Source: Syntrophaceae bacterium UBA2188
Lineage (GTDB): Bacteria > Desulfobacterota > BSN033 > UBA1163
Direction: 5' to 3'
Assembly: GCA_002327985.1 (NCBI GenBank)
Contig: DCVM01000088.1
Coordinates: 1-30,184 of the forward strand
Length of the DNA stretch: 30,184 bases
The translations under genes and the position numbers were made by a program. The notes below the pieces were generated by a model. The model ran no database searches. It saw only the letters and a program-made list of their open reading frames with translations, and had not been told where the DNA came from. This document shows positions 26,433-30,184 of the stretch, piece by piece (positions within the stretch are counted from its first letter, which is position 1; every line of letters starts with the position of its first letter).

Positions 26433-27626
26433 ATGATGGGGTTTAAAATTGAAGAAAATATTGTATGGGTCGGCAAGATTGACTGGGAATTAAGAAAATT
26501 CCATGGGGAGGAATACTCGACTCATCGGGGCACAAGTTATAACTCCTACTTAGTAAAAGATGAAAAAACGGCCTTGATTGATACTGTATGGGGAAGGTTT
26601 TCGAACGAATTCGTTAAAAACCTTAAAAAAGAGATTCCACTAGAAACGATTGATTTTGTTATAGCAAATCATGCAGAAGTGGATCACAGCGGCGCACTGC
26701 CTGAGTTGATGCGCTATATTCCAGATACGCCGATATACTGCACATCCAACGGGGTAAGTTCTTTGAAAGGTCATTATCATCAGGGCTGGAATTTTCAGGT
26801 TGTGAAGACGGGCGACAAACTCAGTCTCGGATCAAAAGAGTTGATATTTGTTGAAGCTCAGATGTTGCACTGGCCGGATAGTATGATGTGTTACCTGACC
26901 AACGATAACATCCTCTTCAGTAATGACGCTTTCGGTCAGCATATAGCGTCGGAACTAATGTATAACGATCTGGTGGATCAAGCAGAGTTATTTCAGGAGG
27001 CCATTAAGTACTATGCCAACATCCTGACACCGTTCAGTGCGCTGGTTGATAGAAAAATTAAGGAAGTGGTTGCTTTGAATTTGCCGATGACCATGATCTG
27101 TCCGAGTCATGGCGTAATATGGAGAAAAGACCCACTTCAGATCGTCAACCAATATGTTCAATGGGCCAATAGCTATGCCGAAAATCAGATTACGGTTGTC
27201 TACGATAGCATGTGGGAAGGAACGCGGCAAATGGCAGAAGCCATAGCAAAAGGAATCAGGGAAGTTGATCAAACCGTTGCCGTAAAGTTGTTTAACGTTG
27301 CCCGGTCAGACAAAAACGATGTGATTACGGAAATCTTTAAGTCCAAAGCGATTTTAATCGGGTCACCCACCGTGAATCAAGGTGTTCTTTCCGCTGTTGC
27401 CGCTATACTGGAAGAAATTAAGGGCTTGAGCTTTCAGAATAAGAAAGCGGCGGCATTCGGCTGCTACGGTTGGAGTGGCGAGGCAGTTAAGATTATATCA
27501 GATAAACTTAAAGAGGGCGGATTCCAGCTGTTGAATGATGGAATACGAGAAAAATGGAATCCAAACGATGAATCAGTCGACAATTGCATTCGTTTTGGCA
27601 AAGACGTGGCATTGAATCTGAAATAG
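26433..27626 (+). CDS. FprA-family A-type flavoprotein (flavodiiron O2/NO reductase)
   Basis: A 397-residue flavodiiron protein. The N-terminal metallo-beta-lactamase-like domain keeps all di-iron ligands: H80-x-E82-x-D84-H85 (NHAEVDHSG), H146, D165 (SNDAFGQH) and H226 (CPSHG). The C-terminal flavodoxin domain (from about 253) has the FMN loop YDSMWEGTRQMA and a second loop at GSPTVNQG. It should reduce O2 to water or NO to N2O in the cytoplasm with electrons from rubredoxin or a related carrier. TAGGAGG lies just before two adjacent ATG codons. No rubredoxin gene is adjacent; the downstream FmdB zinc ribbon and flavodoxin are nearby. Confidence 0.94.
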   Translation: MMGFKIEENIVWVGKIDWELRKFHGEEYSTHRGTSYNSYLVKDEKTALIDTVWGRFSNEFVKNLKKEIPLETIDFVIANHAEVDHSGALPELMRYIPDTPIYCTSNGVSSLKGHYHQGWNFQVVKTGDKLSLGSKELIFVEAQMLHWPDSMMCYLTNDNILFSNDAFGQHIASELMYNDLVDQAELFQEAIKYYANILTPFSALVDRKIKEVVALNLPMTMICPSHGVIWRKDPLQIVNQYVQWANSYAENQITVVYDSMWEGTRQMAEAIAKGIREVDQTVAVKLFNVARSDKNDVITEIFKSKAILIGSPTVNQGVLSAVAAILEEIKGLSFQNKKAAAFGCYGWSGEAVKIISDKLKEGGFQLLNDGIREKWNPNDESVDNCIRFGKDVALNLK

Positions 27627-27782
27627 TAGGTAATAGTGTGTAAAAGAACGGCCTAAGATGCTCCAGTGAACAGCGTACCAACGACGCTGAGCTTTATCGT
27701 TATCCTCTCTTTTATCCAATAATCTTCGATTCTTGAATATGGTTGTCAGTAATAACTTGTAGTCAACTTTAAAGCTAACTTT

Positions 27783-27811
27783 TTGACTATCCACAGATAT
27801 TTTGATAGAAT
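27783..27811 (+). promoter_or_regulatory. Sigma-70-type promoter for the FmdB-flavodoxin pair
   Basis: TTGACT (27783-27788), a 17-base spacer and TAGAAT (27806-27811), each box 5 of 6 to consensus. The FmdB start follows 53 bases downstream. The rest of the 238-base gap after the flavodiiron gene shows nothing I can name. Confidence 0.65.
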
Positions 27812-27864
27812 TCTGGAAGATAGTTTTGAAAATCCCACTCCAGCAAAGAGAGGAGGGAGAGGAA

Positions 27865-28029
27865 ATGCCCAGCTACGACTATAAATGCACGAAATGCAAT
27901 AAGAAGTTTACTGCCATCCTCAGCATCGGAGAACACGATGTTGGGAAGGTGAAGTGTCCGAAATGTGGTGGGAAAAAACTGGAACAACTCATTACCACTT
28001 TCCAGGTAAAAACCTCCAGAAAGAGTTAA
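27865..28029 (+). CDS. FmdB-type zinc ribbon protein
   Basis: A 54-residue protein starting MPSYDYKCTKCNKKF. Two pairs of cysteines (CTKC and CPKCGG) should bind one zinc or iron ion. It fits the FmdB/CxxC_CXXC_SSSS regulatory-type zinc ribbon family, whose function is not settled. The ATG at 27865 is preceded by a strong GGAGGGAGAGG; an in-frame ATG 63 bases upstream has no ribosome site and overlaps the promoter. The flavodoxin gene follows after 40 bases. Confidence 0.85.
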   Translation: MPSYDYKCTKCNKKFTAILSIGEHDVGKVKCPKCGGKKLEQLITTFQVKTSRKS

Positions 28030-28069
28030 CGAGTTAGAAAGCAGATTTCAAATGCCAAGGAGGTGAAAG

Positions 28070-28531
28070 ATGTCTTCAAAAAAAGTGTTGATTCTTTATT
28101 ACAGTGGGAGTGGAAACACAAAGAAGATGGCAAAAGCGATAGCCGAAGCCATGAAGTCAAGTGCCATAAATGTCACGGTAGAAGATGCTGTTAAATTTGA
28201 TATTTCTCTTCTTCCAAATTATGAAAGCATCGTTCTCGGTTCACCTACCTATTTTTCTAATGTTGCGTGGCAAGTGAAAAAAGTGATTGATGAATCAATC
28301 GTCCATTACGGTGGCGGTAAATTGAAAGGAAGAGTGGCGGGTACCTTCACGTCTGCTGGGACAAAAAGAGATGGGAAGGATTGCCTGAAGATGCTTGAGG
28401 TGGCTTTGGGATTTCACCACGGGATGAAAGTGGTTCAAGGTATCATACGGGTGGATGGTGAAAGTGATAAAGATGTTGAAAAGAGATGCCAGGAATATGG
28501 GAAGAAACTCTTAAAAGAGATTGAGAAATGA
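28070..28531 (+). CDS. Flavodoxin family protein
   Basis: A 153-residue FMN-binding protein. The phosphate loop is YYSGSGNTKKMA, the second FMN loop is GSPTYFSNVAWQVK, and a WrbA-like GTFTSAGTKRDG segment follows. It is an electron carrier or NAD(P)H-dependent flavoprotein of the flavodoxin/WrbA group. AAGGAGGTGAAAG gives a near-perfect ribosome site. It may deliver electrons to the flavodiiron protein encoded 0.4 kb upstream; that is inference from proximity. Confidence 0.92.
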   Translation: MSSKKVLILYYSGSGNTKKMAKAIAEAMKSSAINVTVEDAVKFDISLLPNYESIVLGSPTYFSNVAWQVKKVIDESIVHYGGGKLKGRVAGTFTSAGTKRDGKDCLKMLEVALGFHHGMKVVQGIIRVDGESDKDVEKRCQEYGKKLLKEIEK

Positions 28532-28543
28532 AATTTTAGACAA

Positions 28544-28571
28544 GGCAGGGTCAAAACGATCCAGCCCTTTT
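28544..28571 (+). terminator. Terminator after the flavodoxin gene
   Basis: GGCAGGGTC (28544-28552) pairs with GATCCAGCC (28558-28566) with one mismatch and one G-U pair around an AAAAC loop, followed by CTTTT. It lies 13 bases after the flavodoxin stop. Confidence 0.55.
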
Positions 28572-28610
28572 CGTAATTCACAATTCAACTGAACCGAGGA
28601 TAACGAATAA

Positions 28611-28683
28611 GCGTCAATCCGAAGTTGTGATAAAGTTGACAAACATGTGAATTCACGGTGTTGATTCAATTTTGGATTGACGC
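28611..28683. repeat. Inverted-repeat unit upstream of the IS element
   Basis: GCGTCAATCC (28611-28620) pairs with GGATTGACGC (28674-28683); with two mismatches the pairing extends inward to 17 bases. Near the centre is a perfect palindrome GTGAATTCAC (28647-28656). It could be a small non-autonomous element or a DNA-binding site. The remaining bases to 28821 show no gene. Confidence 0.55.
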
Positions 28684-28821
28684 ATGAAGAACAGAGCCGC
28701 TGCGCGAATAAAAAAGATTATCCTATGGGGTTTCAATCGGGGAACTTCCCTTACAAGTTGCCAAAAACTTAGCAACGCAGGCATTTTAACACCAAATTGA
28801 ACAGGTATCAATTAAAAATAC

Positions 28822-30184
28822 GGTGCTGTTCATGTCAAGCATTTTGTGTAAAAAGGAAAGAGGGCACCTCTTGGCCTTTAGAATTATAGTGAAAGAATAC
28901 CGCATAGAGAATTCGTTCCATGCTGGCTCTGTTAACAAAGACCCCCATGGGTCTTGTTCTTCTCTTAACCTCCCGAAATGCCCTTTCTATAAGATTGGTG
29001 GTCCGGATCTTGCGCCACAAGGCCATCTGAGCTCTTTGGAGATCCTTGGCCCCCAGCCCCTGTCTCTCCTTTGTAGAAAGCTTCACTTGATAAAAAGAGA
29101 GCAAATCGTCGATCTCTGACTCTAAGCTCTTGACTGCCCCTGGATAGGCCTTCCGATACTTCTGGCAAAAGGACCAATAGGCCTGGGTGGCTGCCTGCCG
29201 ATTCTTCGCATGGGAAATCCGCTGAAGATCTTTTTTCACCTTCTCCTGATCCATCTGCCTTACCTTGTCCAAAACATTGCGCGTCTTATGGGCCCAACAG
29301 TGCTGCCGGGGTATCCGAGGATAAACCACCTCTAAGGCATTCCGAAGCCCATTGCCCCCATCGGTCGTGATCAACTCACACAGCTTTCCCTCTAAACCCC
29401 GCTCATAGAGGTCTCTTAAGAAGCCTTCCCATGCATTCTGAGACTCCGAAGTGGCCAAAAGAAAATCGATCATCTCTTTCTTCCCCTCCCAGGTAATCCC
29501 ATAAGCACAAAGGATATTCTTTTTCTGAACCTTGGCCGCCCCCTTCTGCTTGAGCACGACTCCATCAAAAAATAGAAAGCGATACCCGCCCTCCAGCTTC
29601 CGCCTATGATACCGCCTCACCGCACCGTCTAACCTCTTCGCCACTTCGCTCACGGTCGATGCCGATACCTTTTCTCCCAAAAGAGAAAGCAGGGCTGTGG
29701 AAACCTTTCTCGTGCTCATCCCTAATACAAAACAGGCCATGATCAACTGATCTACCGAACGAGACCGCCTCTTATAAGCCTCTAACACCTTCGATATAAA
29801 TCCCTTGCGAGTCCGCCGTATCCGAAGAATCAGATCTCCTATCTCTGTCAAAAGATGACGAAGATAGGACCCGTTCCGATAATCCTCCGCGTCTCCTTCT
29901 CCTATCCGTTCATGTTTGGCTCGCCCTAAATATTGCTCCAATTCCTCATCCATCCCCTCCTCTAAGAGCTCTTTGAGGCGACTCCTTGCTTCCACCCGAT
30001 AATCTCCTTCCCACTCAAATGCATTGATTTCCCTAAGCGCTCGGTTTACATTACGTGCAGTTGCCTTCCATAAAAATCCTGACATGGGGTGTGTCCTCCT
30101 TTCGACTGGGATTGTATTTTGCCAAAAATCTTCCCAAGAGGATAACACCCCTCTTTCTTTTTACACAAAAGATCTTACATTAAC
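28822..30184 (-). mobile_element. IS256-family insertion sequence, right end at window edge
   Basis: One transposase gene is flanked by imperfect inverted repeats. The left side reads TTTTGTGTAAAAAG then GAAAGAGGG (28842-28864); the right side gives, on the minus strand, TTTTGTGTAAAAAG then AAAGAGGGG (from about 30170 inward). A TTTTGTGTAAA core is typical of IS256-family ends. Similarity continues outward (GTTcATGT against GTTaATGT) to the last base, so the right tip is probably cut by the window. A target duplication cannot be checked. Confidence 0.82.
28835..30085 (-). CDS. IS256 family transposase
   Basis: A 416-residue mutator-type transposase with a DDE catalytic triad: Asp174 (FFDGVVLK), Asp242 (TTDGGNGLRNAL) and Glu367 (NLIERAFREVKRRTR). 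The CWAHKTRN motif between the second Asp and the Glu is the usual C/D-x2-H signature. The ATG at 30085 follows AAAGGAGG at good spacing; a GTG start 63 bases upstream is less likely. The gene has no frameshift or stop, so the element could be active. Its C-terminal codons run into the left terminal repeat. Confidence 0.93.
   Translation of the reverse strand: MSGFLWKATARNVNRALREINAFEWEGDYRVEARSRLKELLEEGMDEELEQYLGRAKHERIGEGDAEDYRNGSYLRHLLTEIGDLILRIRRTRKGFISKVLEAYKRRSRSVDQLIMACFVLGMSTRKVSTALLSLLGEKVSASTVSEVAKRLDGAVRRYHRRKLEGGYRFLFFDGVVLKQKGAAKVQKKNILCAYGITWEGKKEMIDFLLATSESQNAWEGFLRDLYERGLEGKLCELITTDGGNGLRNALEVVYPRIPRQHCWAHKTRNVLDKVRQMDQEKVKKDLQRISHAKNRQAATQAYWSFCQKYRKAYPGAVKSLESEIDDLLSFYQVKLSTKERQGLGAKDLQRAQMALWRKIRTTNLIERAFREVKRRTRPMGVFVNRASMERILYAVFFHYNSKGQEVPSFLFTQNA

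Noticed and set aside
27640..27710. GC-richer segment after the flavodiiron gene that looks like an attachment site or gene remnant
   Set aside because: No inverted core, integrase or recognisable peptide could be tied to it.
28730..28738. GTTTCAATC followed by GGGGAACTTCCC, resembling the end of a CRISPR repeat
   Set aside because: Only one occurrence, with no second copy at spacer distance and no cas gene in the window.

Overview
The window looks like part of a chromosome from an anaerobic or microaerophilic Desulfobacterota (deltaproteobacterial) bacterium. The grounds are an 11-CXXCH cytochrome c next to a diheme cytochrome b, a sigma-54 activator with a matching -24/-12 promoter, a soluble GAF-domain hybrid kinase, a hemerythrin plus flavodiiron protein, a DUF2284 protein, and the gene order ftsH-folP-pdxJ-acpS-nnr-tsaE-lysC-cimA. 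As I recall it, this order matches Geobacter-type genomes. Species cannot be named from this sequence. The last bases fall inside the terminal inverted repeat of an IS256-type element, so the window end may be an assembly break at a multicopy IS.

Layout. 88-2813 (+): an MFS transporter and a sigma-54 response regulator. 2814-3675: mostly non-coding; it holds a 194-bp repeat, a doubtful small membrane ORF, two palindromes and a sigma-54 promoter with exact GG-N10-GC spacing. 3676-7183 (+): the most distinctive unit, with two tandem paralogous small membrane proteins, a stand-alone receiver-like protein, an 11-heme membrane-anchored cytochrome c, a four-helix cytochrome b and a 54-codon ORF, closed by a 16-bp-stem terminator. 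I read it as a sigma-54-controlled quinol-to-periplasm (or reverse) electron conduit. 7386-12145 (+): an M48 metalloprotease with TPRs, a DUF2284 cysteine-rich protein and a triple-GAF hybrid histidine kinase.

12201-24461 (-): housekeeping genes. These are a phosphofructokinase with mixed ATP/PPi signature residues, a ComEA-like HhH protein, citramalate synthase, aspartate kinase, TsaE, a DUF151 nuclease, the NAD(P)HX repair enzyme, AcpS, PdxJ, FolP and FtsH. The cdaA-ybbR-glmM genes that often sit between folP and pdxJ are absent. 24766-28531 (+): a Crp-family regulator, then hemerythrin plus flavodiiron protein, then an FmdB-type zinc ribbon plus flavodoxin. Together these suggest an O2/NO defence module. 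28822-end: an IS256-family insertion sequence.

Short palindromic repeats are unusually active here. A 194-bp compound repeat occurs twice with no difference found, a G/C-run palindrome sits in frame inside the comEA-like gene, and repeat-derived sequence extends the TsaE C-terminus. No tRNA, rRNA or CRISPR array was seen.
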